From: Propionivibrio soli
GTDB lineage: Bacteria > Pseudomonadota > Gammaproteobacteria > Burkholderiales > Rhodocyclaceae
Assembly: GCF_025770765.1 (NCBI RefSeq)
Contig: NZ_JANZKY010000016.1
Location: forward strand, 62,001-126,000
Length of the DNA stretch: 64,000 bases
Direction: 5' to 3'
Under the pieces are notes generated by a model. That model had not been told where the DNA came from, ran no database searches, and was given only the letters and a program-made list of their open reading frames with translations. This document shows positions 54,271-62,413 of this stretch, piece after piece (the first letter of the stretch is position 1; every line of letters starts with the position of its first letter). Made by a program: the position numbers and the translations under genes.

Positions 54271-55425
54271 ATGGAAAATTTCACGTTCTATAACCCCACC
54301 CGCATCCTGTTCGGCGCCGGTCGTATTGCTGATGTTGCCCGCGAAGTGCCAGCAGGCGCGCGGGTGCTCATCACCTACGGCGGCGGCAGCGTAGTCAAAA
54401 CGGGCACGCTGGACGAAGTCAAAGCCGCGTTGAGCGGTTTCACCGTTCTTGAATTCGGCGGCATCGAGCCGAATCCGACTTACGAAACCTTGATGAAGGC
54501 TGTCGAACTGGCGCGTAAGGAAAAGGTGGACTTCCTGCTCGCCGTCGGCGGCGGCTCGGTGATCGACGGCACCAAGTTCATTGCCGGCGCCATCCCCTTC
54601 GACGGCGAGCCATGGGACATCCTCGCCAAACGAGCCCGGATCACGAGCGCCGTGCCGTTCGGCAGCGTGCTGACCCTGCCCGCCACCGGCTCCGAAATGA
54701 ACAGCGGCGCGGTAATCACCAAGCGGGCGACCAATGACAAGTTGGCCTTCTTCAGCAACCTGCTGTACCCCCGCTTCTCGGTACTCGATCCGACCAAGAC
54801 CTACACGTTGCCCGCGCGGCAGGTATCCAACGGCGTTGTTGACGCCTTCGTACACGTCGTCGAGCAATACCTAACGTACCCGGCCGACGCCAAGGTACAG
54901 GACCGGTTTGCCGAGGGCCTGCTGCTGACGTTGATCGAGGAAGGGCCGAAAGCCCTGCGCGAGCCGGAAAACTACGCCGTGCGCGCCAACCTGATGTGGA
55001 CCGCGACGCTGGCCTTGAACGGCCTGATCGGGGTCGGCGTCCCGACCGACTGGGCGACCCACATGCTGGGACACGAAATCACTGCCTTGCACGGGCTCGA
55101 TCATGCGCAGACGCTGGCCATCGTCCTGCCGGCGATGCTGCAGGTCCGGCGCGAGGAGAAACAGGCGAAGTTGCTGCAGTACGCCGAGCGCGTATGGGGC
55201 CTGACGCAAGGCGACGAAAAAGCGCGCATCGATGAGGCGATCGCCCGCACCCGCCAGTTCTTCGAATCGGTACAGGTAAAGACGCGGCTCTCCGATTACG
55301 GCATCGGCAAGGATGCCGTGCCCCCCCTGGTCGCTCAACTCGAACGCCACGGAATGAAGGCTCTTGGCGAGCATCAGAATCTGACGCTCGAAGGGTCGCG
55401 CCAGGTTTACGAACTGGCCGTCTAG
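54271..55425 (+). CDS. yqhD: Iron-containing alcohol dehydrogenase, YqhD-type
   Basis: 384 aa. It is likely an NADPH-dependent aldehyde reductase or butanol dehydrogenase. The cofactor site is 'LLAVGGGSVIDGTKFIAGA' with 'ATGSEMNSGAVIT', and metal ligands lie in 'VDAFVHVVEQYLT', 'TDWATHMLGHEITALHGLDH' and 'AQTLAIVLPA'. The 'YGGGSVVKTG' motif is YqhD-like. It scavenges reactive aldehydes in E. coli. The ATG at 54271 is 3 nt after the EamA stop; GAGGAG lies at the end of that gene. The symbol marks family similarity. Confidence 0.9.
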   Translation: MENFTFYNPTRILFGAGRIADVAREVPAGARVLITYGGGSVVKTGTLDEVKAALSGFTVLEFGGIEPNPTYETLMKAVELARKEKVDFLLAVGGGSVIDGTKFIAGAIPFDGEPWDILAKRARITSAVPFGSVLTLPATGSEMNSGAVITKRATNDKLAFFSNLLYPRFSVLDPTKTYTLPARQVSNGVVDAFVHVVEQYLTYPADAKVQDRFAEGLLLTLIEEGPKALREPENYAVRANLMWTATLALNGLIGVGVPTDWATHMLGHEITALHGLDHAQTLAIVLPAMLQVRREEKQAKLLQYAERVWGLTQGDEKARIDEAIARTRQFFESVQVKTRLSDYGIGKDAVPPLVAQLERHGMKALGEHQNLTLEGSRQVYELAV

Positions 55426-55464
55426 CGCCAGCCCCTCACTGGACGCTCTGCGCGTCATCATTCA

Positions 55465-55492
55465 CCTCGGCGCACGTAATGGTGTGCCGAGG
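55465..55492. terminator. Hairpin after the yqhD-like gene
   Basis: CCTCGGCGCAC (55465-55475) pairs with GTGTGCCGAGG (55482-55492), 11 bp with one mismatch. No T-run follows, so it may terminate poorly or be a structural element in front of ycaO. Confidence 0.35.
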
Positions 55493-55548
55493 ACCGCCAC
55501 ACCGGAAATCGCAGCCGGCCGAATACTGCGGGCACGTTGAGGAACCGT

Positions 55549-57285
55549 ATGCGCATCGAACATTTCATCGCCGGCAAGGACGCTTCTCTCGAAGCGTCGA
55601 TCAACCGGATGCAGGCCGGACTCGCGCGCATCGGATTCCACGTCGAGGAACGCTCTTGGCTGAATCCGGTCGAGGGCGTCTGGTCGGTACATCTTGCCGA
55701 CCGCGATTGTCCGCTGCTCTACACCAACGGCAAGGGCGGATCGCAGCTCGCGGCGCTCGCGAGCGCCCTCGGTGAGTTTTTCGAACGGTTGGCATGCAAC
55801 CATTTCTGGAGCCATTACTACCTCGGTCCGCAACTGGCAGGCGAGCTTTTCACCCACCATCCGCAGGAACGCTGGTTCGCCATCGATGAGGAGGCCTGGC
55901 CCGCCGACTTGCTCACGCCGGAACTCCAGCAGCTCTACAACCCCGAGGACTCGATCCCGCCCGAGGCACTCGTGGACCGCAACTCCGGCAACTCGGAGCG
56001 CGGCATCTGTACCCTGCCCTTTGTGCGCCTGAGCGATAACGAGACGGTGTGGTTCCCGGTGAATATCATCGGCAATCTCTATGTCAGCAACGGCATGTCG
56101 GCGGGCAACAGCGTCAACGAAGCACGTGCGCAGGCTCTGTCCGAAATTGTCGAGCGCCACGTGAAGTTCCGCATCATTCGGGAAGGGCTCTGCCTGCCTG
56201 CCGTGCCAGCCGAGGTGATCGCGCGCTTTCCCAAGATCGAGGCCGGAATACGCAGCCTGCGCCAAGCCGGTTTCGGCGTCCTCGTGCGCGACGCGTCGCT
56301 TGGCGGGCAATACCCGGTCATGAACGTCACGCTGCTCAACCCTACCGATCAGGGTTGTTTCGCCAGTTTTGGCGCGCATCCGCGTTTCGAAGTCGCCCTC
56401 GAGCGGGCCTTGACCGAACTGCTGCAAGGCCGCGCGCTCGACGCGTTGAATGGGTTCCCCGAGCCGGGCTTCGACCTCGAAGAAGTAGGCAGCGCCCCGA
56501 ACCTTGAAGTCCATTTCGTCGACTCAAGCGGCATCGTCAGCTGGAACTTCCTGGGCGACACGCCGGACTTCGAGTTCTGCGACTGGGATTTCAGCGAAAC
56601 GACAGCCGAGGATTATGCCAGCCTGGTCGACATGATTCAGGGCGACGGCTATGACATCTATGTTGCCGATCGATCCCATCTCGGCGTATACGCATGCCAC
56701 GTACTCGTCCCCGGGATGTCGGAGATCTACCCCATGGACGACCTCGAATACGAGAACAACAGCATGGGCAACGGCATCCGGGAACCGATCCTCTACCTGC
56801 CCGAACTCGACGACGAGGAATGCCGCGATCTGCTCGACGCGCTCAATGAGTCAGGCTTGGCCGACGACCGGCCGGTCGCCGGGATCATCGGGCTTGCGCC
56901 CGACCAAGGCTCGCTTTGGGAAGATCTGCGCGTTGGAGAATTGAAGACTCTGCTTGCACTCGCCATCGGCGACGAGGCGGCGACCCGCGAAGGGTGCGAA
57001 TGGGTGCGTCATTTCGCGCAGATCGACGCCGACCGCCGCCGCGTCTATGGCTGCATCGAGACCTTGCTGCGGCTTGGTGACGACAGCGATTACAGACTCT
57101 ACCGCGACGCGCTGCTCGGACTCTACGGGGGGCTCACCTTGAACCAGGCGGAAGCGCTGCTGAGTCGTGAAGACCGCTTTTTCGGCATGGACGCACCCAG
57201 CCTGGAACTCACGGGTTGCCAGACCCACAAACGCTTGCTCGATGCCTATGCCAAGGTGCGCGCGCAGTTCTCGGCGACCTCCTGA
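55549..57285 (+). CDS. ycaO: YcaO domain protein (S12 methylthiotransferase accessory factor type)
   Basis: 578 aa and colinear with E. coli YcaO (586 aa). Signatures are 'NPVEGVWSVHLADRDC', 'NGKGGSQLAALASALGEFFE', 'IIGNLYVSNGMSAGNSVNEA', 'CFASFGAHPRFEVALER', 'HLGVYACHVLVPGMSEIYP' and a TPR-like C-terminal region. YcaO proteins use ATP to activate backbone amides; this one is implicated in beta-methylthiolation of ribosomal protein S12. The start is the ATG at 55549 with TGAGGA 5 nt upstream; a TTG at 55537 is less likely. rimO is not in the window. Its 3' end overlaps the methyltransferase gene by 40 bp in convergent orientation. Confidence 0.94.
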   Translation: MRIEHFIAGKDASLEASINRMQAGLARIGFHVEERSWLNPVEGVWSVHLADRDCPLLYTNGKGGSQLAALASALGEFFERLACNHFWSHYYLGPQLAGELFTHHPQERWFAIDEEAWPADLLTPELQQLYNPEDSIPPEALVDRNSGNSERGICTLPFVRLSDNETVWFPVNIIGNLYVSNGMSAGNSVNEARAQALSEIVERHVKFRIIREGLCLPAVPAEVIARFPKIEAGIRSLRQAGFGVLVRDASLGGQYPVMNVTLLNPTDQGCFASFGAHPRFEVALERALTELLQGRALDALNGFPEPGFDLEEVGSAPNLEVHFVDSSGIVSWNFLGDTPDFEFCDWDFSETTAEDYASLVDMIQGDGYDIYVADRSHLGVYACHVLVPGMSEIYPMDDLEYENNSMGNGIREPILYLPELDDEECRDLLDALNESGLADDRPVAGIIGLAPDQGSLWEDLRVGELKTLLALAIGDEAATREGCEWVRHFAQIDADRRRVYGCIETLLRLGDDSDYRLYRDALLGLYGGLTLNQAEALLSREDRFFGMDAPSLELTGCQTHKRLLDAYAKVRAQFSATS

Positions 57286-57989
57286 GATTCTCGGGCTACC
57301 GGCTCTACGGCGCGCCTGATCACCAACATCTCGTTCCCGCCGCGCTGAAATTCGTAGGCGACGCGCCGGGTCGAGACGGCAAACCCGCTCCGGCCCAACT
57401 CATCGATCATTGAATCGAGATGCGGCGAGCGGCGGCCGTCGAGCGTAAGCAGAGGAAAGACGCGCACTTCGCGGGCCACGCGCAGCATCTCCTGCAGCGA
57501 CTCCAGATGGAACGTTTCGGATAAATGGTCACTGTACAGAAAGAGGAAGTGCGACGAGAGCGCGAGGTCGAAGGTGTCACTTGCAAACGGCAGCCGCGGT
57601 AATTCGCCGGCTACGTAACGGCCATCGCGCTTCCCGGCGGAGAAGTCCGCGAGAAAGTTCTCCATGGCCGACAAGCGCACGCGCCCGACCTCCTCGACCG
57701 ATCTCATCATCCCCCAGACATAGTCCGCCTGATTCTGCCGCAATTGTTCGAGGACCTTTTCGTAGGTATCCGCAATCCGGCCACGAATCTGTGCTGCGTC
57801 GAACGCATAGACTGGATCAAATGAGACGACCCGCCCGCTTCGTTGCGTTAGCGTCGCGTTGAACGAAGCAGGGCTATCGCCGCAGCCGAGAATACTCTGT
57901 TCGAGATCCCTGGGTGAAAGATCGAACATGCCGACGTACTCGTCGTATGAGCGGCCCCACGGCACGACCTTGTCGAGTGTAAATCCCAC
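57246..57989 (-). CDS. SAM-dependent methyltransferase-like protein
   Basis: 247 aa from the GTG at 57989, preceded by AGGAT; a TTG at 58046 opens the frame but lacks a ribosome site. 'ILGCGDSPASFNATLTQRSG' is a Rossmann-like GxGxxxx loop with 'VVSFDPVYAF' as the second strand, and 'LPFASDTFDLALSSHFLFLY' as motif IV. It is a class I methyltransferase of unknown substrate. The last 40 bp overlap the end of ycaO in the opposite orientation. Confidence 0.75.
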   Translation of the reverse strand: MGFTLDKVVPWGRSYDEYVGMFDLSPRDLEQSILGCGDSPASFNATLTQRSGRVVSFDPVYAFDAAQIRGRIADTYEKVLEQLRQNQADYVWGMMRSVEEVGRVRLSAMENFLADFSAGKRDGRYVAGELPRLPFASDTFDLALSSHFLFLYSDHLSETFHLESLQEMLRVAREVRVFPLLTLDGRRSPHLDSMIDELGRSGFAVSTRRVAYEFQRGGNEMLVIRRAVEPVARESQEVAENCARTLA

Positions 57990-58067
57990 ATTAACATCCT
58001 GCGTCGAATACTTTCCATGCTGTATTGGAGATCGGACTTGCCCCAACGGCTAGCGGGTTGCCGCGCG

Positions 58068-58409
58068 TCATTCATGGGGCTTGCCGTAAGCCCGCTCAAC
58101 GCGTGCCACCCTGACTTCGTAGTGTTCGTACCAGCGCTGTTTCCCGAGATCCTGTGCCGCGACATGGGACAGGTCCGCTTTCCACGCAGCAATCGCTTCC
58201 GTGGTTTCCCAATAGGAAATCGTGATGCCGAAACCTTCCGCATCGCGTGCACTCTCAATGCCCAGGAACCCCGGGCGTCCGGTGGCTAACGTTTCCATCC
58301 TGTCCGCCATCTTCCCATAGCCATAGTCGTCCTCCGTGCGGCGCGACGTGAATATGACCGCGTAATACGGCGGTTCTGGCGTCTTGGCAAAATGAGTTGA
58401 ATTGCTCAT
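58068..58409 (-). CDS. Antibiotic biosynthesis monooxygenase (ABM) family protein
   Basis: 113 aa with the small dimeric ferredoxin-like ABM pattern: 'PPYYAVIFTSRRTEDDYGY', 'MADRMETLATGRPGFLGIES' and 'GITISYWETTEAIAAWK', ending 'RWYEHYEVRVARVERAYG'. Such proteins can be cofactor-free oxygenases or quinone-related enzymes. The ATG at 58409 lacks a strong ribosome site. Confidence 0.82.
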   Translation of the reverse strand: MSNSTHFAKTPEPPYYAVIFTSRRTEDDYGYGKMADRMETLATGRPGFLGIESARDAEGFGITISYWETTEAIAAWKADLSHVAAQDLGKQRWYEHYEVRVARVERAYGKPHE

Positions 58410-58481
58410 CAGTCTGCTTTCAGAAAACCGGGGAGCCGTTTCGACGGCGAGCGTTCAGGCACATCACGGAGACCGCTCGGC

Positions 58482-58805
58482 TCACCGCTCGAGAACAACG
58501 GCGGTTCCGCTCGTGCACACCATCAGCATGCCGTTGTCCCGCCCGAGCACCTCGTAGTCCAAATCCACACCGACCACAGCGTCTGCCCCGAGCGCGGCGG
58601 CGCGTTCCTCAAGTTCCTTCATCGCGATATCGCGTGCCCGCTGCAGCTCACGTTCGTAGGTGGCGGAACGACCGCCGACGAAATCGCGAATCCCCGCAAA
58701 GAAATCCTTGATCACGTTGGCGCCCAGAATCGCTTCTCCGGCAACGATTCCACAGTACTTGGCGATACGACGGCCTTCGATGCCCGGTGTGGTAGTAATG
58801 ATCAT
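58482..58805 (-). CDS. YbjQ family protein (UPF0145)
   Basis: 107 aa, the length of YbjQ. Features are '[20 protein letters not shown]', '[20 protein letters not shown]' and '[17 protein letters not shown]'. It forms pentamers in known structures; the function is unknown and heavy-metal binding has been suggested. GAGAAGG precedes the ATG. Confidence 0.92.
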   Translation of the reverse strand: MIITTTPGIEGRRIAKYCGIVAGEAILGANVIKDFFAGIRDFVGGRSATYERELQRARDIAMKELEERAAALGADAVVGVDLDYEVLGRDNGMLMVCTSGTAVVLER

Positions 58806-58831
58806 CCTTCTCTCCCCTGTTCTTCGGTTTT

Positions 58832-59179
58832 CTAGAGCGCCCTTCCGTCGAATTGCTTGACCGGAAGCGACGAGAAATCGACATCCTCAAGGCAGCGTAC
58901 GTTGACGGCCGCCATGCGGTTTCCCGCCGGGTCGACGCCTTCGCCGAACGGGTGGATTCCGCATTTCGGGCAGAAGTGATGCTGGATAACGTGCTTGCCG
59001 AAGGTATAGGTGGCCATATCCGATTCTGGAGTAAGCAGGCGCAGGCTATCGCGCGGCACGAACCACATCAACGCTCCTTTGCGCGAACAGATAGAACAAT
59101 TGCAGGCCATCACCTGCGTGAGTTCGCCGCTGACCTCGAATCTGATCTGCCCGCAGTGGCAACTGCCTTTGTAGTCCAT
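58832..59179 (-). CDS. GFA family (glutathione-dependent formaldehyde-activating-like) protein
   Basis: 115 aa. Zinc-ligand cysteines appear in '[16 protein letters not shown]', '[17 protein letters not shown]' and '[15 protein letters not shown]', the CENP-V/Gfa pattern. The family was named for reported glutathione-formaldehyde activity, which is disputed. It lies in a minus-strand series of small genes. Confidence 0.92.
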   Translation of the reverse strand: MDYKGSCHCGQIRFEVSGELTQVMACNCSICSRKGALMWFVPRDSLRLLTPESDMATYTFGKHVIQHHFCPKCGIHPFGEGVDPAGNRMAAVNVRCLEDVDFSSLPVKQFDGRAL

Positions 59180-59468
59180 GGCTGTCCTTTCATTGCTGTA
59201 GAGTTGAACGTCGGCAACGATCTATCTATTGGTCGTTTGAACAGCACGACCGTCACATTGCTTGGGCCGCGCGTGCTCCATCGTGGAATGACAGGAGATT
59301 TGAGTCTAGCCGTCAACGAGCCGGTCTGTAAATCGCTGCAGCAAGCAGGAGATACGTCGCGCCCCTCTCCCGCCCGAGTCCCCGCGCGCAAACCGCCCAG
59401 GGCACTCCGGGATGGAATCGGCGCAAGAACGCCCCGCATCCGCGTCGAGGCCGCGCACACTTGCTGTA

Positions 59469-59918
59469 TCAGCCTGGCCTCTTCTCACAGAGTCCCTTGA
59501 GCCGCTGCAGCGCTTTCGGGAAGGCGTCCTGCATGTATTTCTCGAACTCCGGGGTCACGTCGATTGACACGATCAACTCGGTTCCATTCGGTGCCTGATT
59601 GAACCGGTAGTTCTCATAGGCAGGAGTCCAGGCTTTGACGGCATCGCTCATCGTGTCTTCCTTGCCCGCGACGATCATCCCGAGGTGCCGGATCGACACG
59701 TATTCATGCAGGCGGTTCTCGGCGATCTCCGAAATCAGGCCGTCGCCGCTCGGCGACATGAAGCGGATCTTTTCGCCCTGATGCCAGCTTCCCTCGAAAA
59801 ACGACCCTTCGCAGAACTCGGCCGTCCATAACTTGTAGGTATCGGGACCGAGCATCGTGTCCCAAACCACTTTGCGGGGAGCCTCGATCAGAATCGGAAA
59901 CTGAAGCGTCTTCTTCAT
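59469..59918 (-). CDS. SRPBCC (AHSA1/START-like) domain protein
   Basis: 149 aa from the ATG at 59918, which has GAGG upstream; the open frame to 60167 overlaps the next gene and is not used. 'FPILIEAPRKVVWDTMLGPD', 'YKLWTAEFCEGSFFEGSW' and 'GTELIVSIDVTPEFEKYMQD' fit the AHSA1-type SRPBCC fold, which binds hydrophobic ligands. The function is unknown. Confidence 0.85.
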   Translation of the reverse strand: MKKTLQFPILIEAPRKVVWDTMLGPDTYKLWTAEFCEGSFFEGSWHQGEKIRFMSPSGDGLISEIAENRLHEYVSIRHLGMIVAGKEDTMSDAVKAWTPAYENYRFNQAPNGTELIVSIDVTPEFEKYMQDAFPKALQRLKGLCEKRPG

Positions 59919-60051
59919 GGCGGCCTCGTTCGACAGGATGGTGGGAATGTGGAAATGCGAGACGAGCGGCAATTCTGCCGCTCGCACCCAATAGACTGTC
60001 CGGCCGCCGTTTCGTTGCTTCTCGTAACCCAGGGGCGGGTCCCGGGTACCG

Positions 60052-60456
60052 TCACATCGTCGCGTCGCGCTCGGCAAACACGTCCTTGGCCGCAAACAGC
60101 CCGTTGAGTGCGGCGGGGAACCCGGCATACACGGCCATTTGCATGATGATCTCGACCACTTCCTCACGCGTGCAGCCCACGTTCAACGCTCCGTGAATAT
60201 GCACCTTCAACTGCGGTGCGGCATTGCCCAATGCCGTCAAAGCGGCGACGACTCCGATCTCCCGGGTCTTGAGGTCAAGCTGTGGTCGCGAGTAGATGTC
60301 CCCGAACGGAAACTCGATCACGTATTTCGCGAAATCCGGGGCAATGTCGGCCAGTGAGGCAACAACGGCCTCTCCGGCACGGCCGTCGACCTCCTGAAGT
60401 TTTGCCCAACCGCGAGCGTAGCGGGTATTGTCGGTGGAGGACTGTGTCTGGTTCAT
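60052..60456 (-). CDS. Carboxymuconolactone decarboxylase family protein
   Basis: 134 aa with the CMD fold helices: '[20 protein letters not shown]', '[20 protein letters not shown]', '[20 protein letters not shown]' and '[12 protein letters not shown]'. The GCTREE Cys is single, without the CxxC of AhpD, so it is closer to decarboxylase-like members. Its ATG overlaps the MerR stop by 4 nt, so it is a direct target of MerR expression. Confidence 0.92.
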   Translation of the reverse strand: MNQTQSSTDNTRYARGWAKLQEVDGRAGEAVVASLADIAPDFAKYVIEFPFGDIYSRPQLDLKTREIGVVAALTALGNAAPQLKVHIHGALNVGCTREEVVEIIMQMAVYAGFPAALNGLFAAKDVFAERDATM

Positions 60457-60863
60457 TTGGTCACCTTTGCACGAGGCGCCCGCGCTTTGACGATCATCTT
60501 TCGATAGGTCGCAATCTTCTCGTCAAGCGCGCCGACGCATTTTGAAAGCTCGTCGATGCGTGTGACCAGGTGCTCACGATGGAGCTTGAGCATCGTCAGC
60601 CGCGGTTGCAACGTCACGTCCCCTTGCGCACGAAGGTCGGCGTACTGCCGGATCTCGGCGAGCGGCATCCCGGTGAGCTTCAGGCGAAGAACGAATTCAA
60701 GCCAAAGAACGTCTTCCCGGTTGTATTGGCGGTGGCCGCTATTGGCACGACCGGCCGGCCGCAGGATGCCTTGCTTTTCGTAAAAGCGCAGCGTGTGCGT
60801 CGACAAGCCGCACAACCGGGAAAGTTCTCCGATGGAAATAACGTTGCTGGTCACGGAACCCAT
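60453..60863 (-). CDS. MerR family transcriptional regulator
   Basis: 136 aa: a winged HTH ('[20 protein letters not shown]', 'EKQGILRP', '[17 protein letters not shown]') followed by a coiled-coil ('[20 protein letters not shown]'). No metal-binding C-terminal motif of MerR or CueR is present, so an organic or aldehyde-type effector is likely. It is the first gene of a unit with the carboxymuconolactone decarboxylase-like gene. The predicted promoter overlaps the ATG at 60863; the true start may be the GTG at 60854. Confidence 0.9.
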   Translation of the reverse strand: MGSVTSNVISIGELSRLCGLSTHTLRFYEKQGILRPAGRANSGHRQYNREDVLWLEFVLRLKLTGMPLAEIRQYADLRAQGDVTLQPRLTMLKLHREHLVTRIDELSKCVGALDEKIATYRKMIVKARAPRAKVTK

Positions 60864-60892
60864 GCTAGGACTTGAAGTGCACTCTAAGTCAA
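60862..60892 (-). promoter_or_regulatory. MerR-type promoter/operator with 19-bp spacer
   Basis: Minus-strand TTGACT (60887-60892), a 19-bp spacer and TAGCAT (60862-60867). The spacer holds a dyad with ACTT...AAGT arms around a perfect AGTGCACT core, the standard MerR operator layout. Autoregulation is likely. Confidence 0.75.
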
Positions 60893-60925
60893 GAAGAGAA
60901 TTGAGCCCCTTCGAGGACGAGTTGC

Positions 60926-61327
60926 TCAGGCGGTGCGTTGAAGCTCGCGCAAGACGTCGATGGCGCGTTCAGCCTGCGTTTCGGGCACAAATAGATGGTC
61001 ATGATGCGCGCCGGCGACGACGTTACAGCTGATACCCGCCGCCCCCAAGGCGCCAGCAAATGCCGCCGTCAAACCGACGGCCTGCAAATCCGAATGAACC
61101 TGAAGCGTAATCCAACGCGCGCGAAAAACGGCGGTAAGCCCCGCACGTTGCGCTTCATCGGCCGCGAGGATAAGCGTCGTGCCTTCGCTTTCTCTTACCG
61201 TAGCGACAGGGGAAAGCTGCCCGAGGATAACGTCGTCAGCGACGACGCAATAGACATAAACGCCTTCATGAAGCAGAGGTTCCATCGAACGCAGCAGCTC
61301 GTTCAAATCTGAAACGGCGGGTACCAT
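60926..61327 (-). CDS. ACT domain-containing protein
   Basis: 133 aa. Two ACT-like halves: 'EGVYVYCVVADDVILGQL' with 'RESEGTTLILAADEAQRAGL', then 'WITLQVHSDLQAVGLTAAFA' and 'LGAAGISCNVVAGAHHDHLF'. This is the stand-alone ACT_7-type family, likely an amino-acid-binding regulator or chaperone-like protein. It has AAGGAT before the ATG at 61327. Confidence 0.88.
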   Translation of the reverse strand: MVPAVSDLNELLRSMEPLLHEGVYVYCVVADDVILGQLSPVATVRESEGTTLILAADEAQRAGLTAVFRARWITLQVHSDLQAVGLTAAFAGALGAAGISCNVVAGAHHDHLFVPETQAERAIDVLRELQRTA

Positions 61328-61362
61328 CGCTATCCTTCAGAAAAGAGGTTTGCTGTCTTACT

Positions 61363-61791
61363 TCAGTCGCCCTTCGTGGGCAGCGAGAATAGAGCGAGTT
61401 CCGTCCGTTCCTCGGCGGCGACAGCACGCCAGAATGCAGTACCTTCAGCATTGGCACGGAAGACAAACAGATGGCACTTGTCGATGCCGCGTGCGCGCAG
61501 CGCCCGCAGACCGGACTGCAGCAGCACCGTGGCAATACCCCGGCGACGATACGAGTCTGCCGTCGCGAGATGGTGGATCAGGCCGCGACGGCCATCATGG
61601 CCGCAGAGAACGGTACCAACGACGATGCGAGCGTCGGTCGCCACAAACGACGTCCCCGGATTGCGTTCCAGGTAGGTACGGATTCCCTCGGGTGAATCGG
61701 CGTCGCTGAGTCCGACGCCCGATGCTCTTTCCCAAAGCGCACGTGCCTGCGCATAGTCCTCGTACCCGAATACTCGATAGTTTATTGTCAT
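61363..61791 (-). CDS. GNAT family N-acetyltransferase
   Basis: 142 aa with the acetyl-CoA site in 'LATADSYRRRGIATVLL' (R/QxxGxG/A-type) and a C-terminal 'KCHLFVFRANAEGTAFWRAV'. 'GVGLSDADSPEGIRTYLERN' is typical of a YpeA/PhnO-like subgroup. The substrate is unknown. It lies 35 nt upstream of the ACT gene and may share its transcript. Confidence 0.9.
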   Translation of the reverse strand: MTINYRVFGYEDYAQARALWERASGVGLSDADSPEGIRTYLERNPGTSFVATDARIVVGTVLCGHDGRRGLIHHLATADSYRRRGIATVLLQSGLRALRARGIDKCHLFVFRANAEGTAFWRAVAAEERTELALFSLPTKGD

Positions 61792-61931
61792 TTCTTGGAA
61801 CCACGAACGGCTGCAACTTCTCGGTAGTTATTCACATCCGAGTCCTGTTCATTTTTCTGTAATCTCAAAGTCATAAAATTGCAACATTCAAAATGCACCG
61901 AGCGCTTCATCGCCGACCGGGCGTTTTTTCC

Positions 61932-62270
61932 TTATTTCGCAGGGACTTTGCTTACAACTTCCCGCAGGTCTTCATCCGCAAGCGCGGCAAGCAGAATCAG
62001 TCCGGCGCGGACCAACTGGCTCTTCTTCACGGCGAGGCCCTGGTCGGCAAGGCGCCCCTTGAGGGCTTCGAGCCGGGCATATTCCGCTTTCGGCAGCGAG
62101 AATTTTTCGCGCACCACGCGTTCTTTTTTCCTCTGCTCATCAAGCGGGAGTGGGAAAGCCTTGGCCAGGCGCTTGCGCTTGATCGGCAGCGTGCCGCTCA
62201 CACCGCTGGAGACTTTTGCACCTTCTACAGGCTTTGCCTTCGCTTCGGCAGAAACAGTCTTCGTCGCCAT
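61932..62270 (-). CDS. Small basic protein of unknown function
   Basis: 112 aa from the ATG at 62270, with AAGGAG 6 nt upstream; the earlier ATG at 62288 would place that ribosome site inside the gene. The N-terminal half is Lys/Ala-rich and probably disordered. The C-terminal half ('KFSLPKAEYARLEALKGRLA', 'VKKSQLVRAGLILLAALADE') is helical and resembles ribbon-helix-helix or replication-accessory small proteins, but I do not assign it. It stands alone between GNAT and the GGDEF-EAL gene. Confidence 0.6.
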   Translation of the reverse strand: MATKTVSAEAKAKPVEGAKVSSGVSGTLPIKRKRLAKAFPLPLDEQRKKERVVREKFSLPKAEYARLEALKGRLADQGLAVKKSQLVRAGLILLAALADEDLREVVSKVPAK

Positions 62271-62413
62271 ATTCTTCTCCTTCGTCATTGCAATTGCTTC
62301 GTCCGAAGTGTAGCCGAAGAACCGCTACGTCAACTACCGCGGAAACCCGGAAATGGAGGTAACTTACCAAATCAAATACGCATTGTCGGGTCGTTAACTG
62401 AAGGCCCCTCAGC

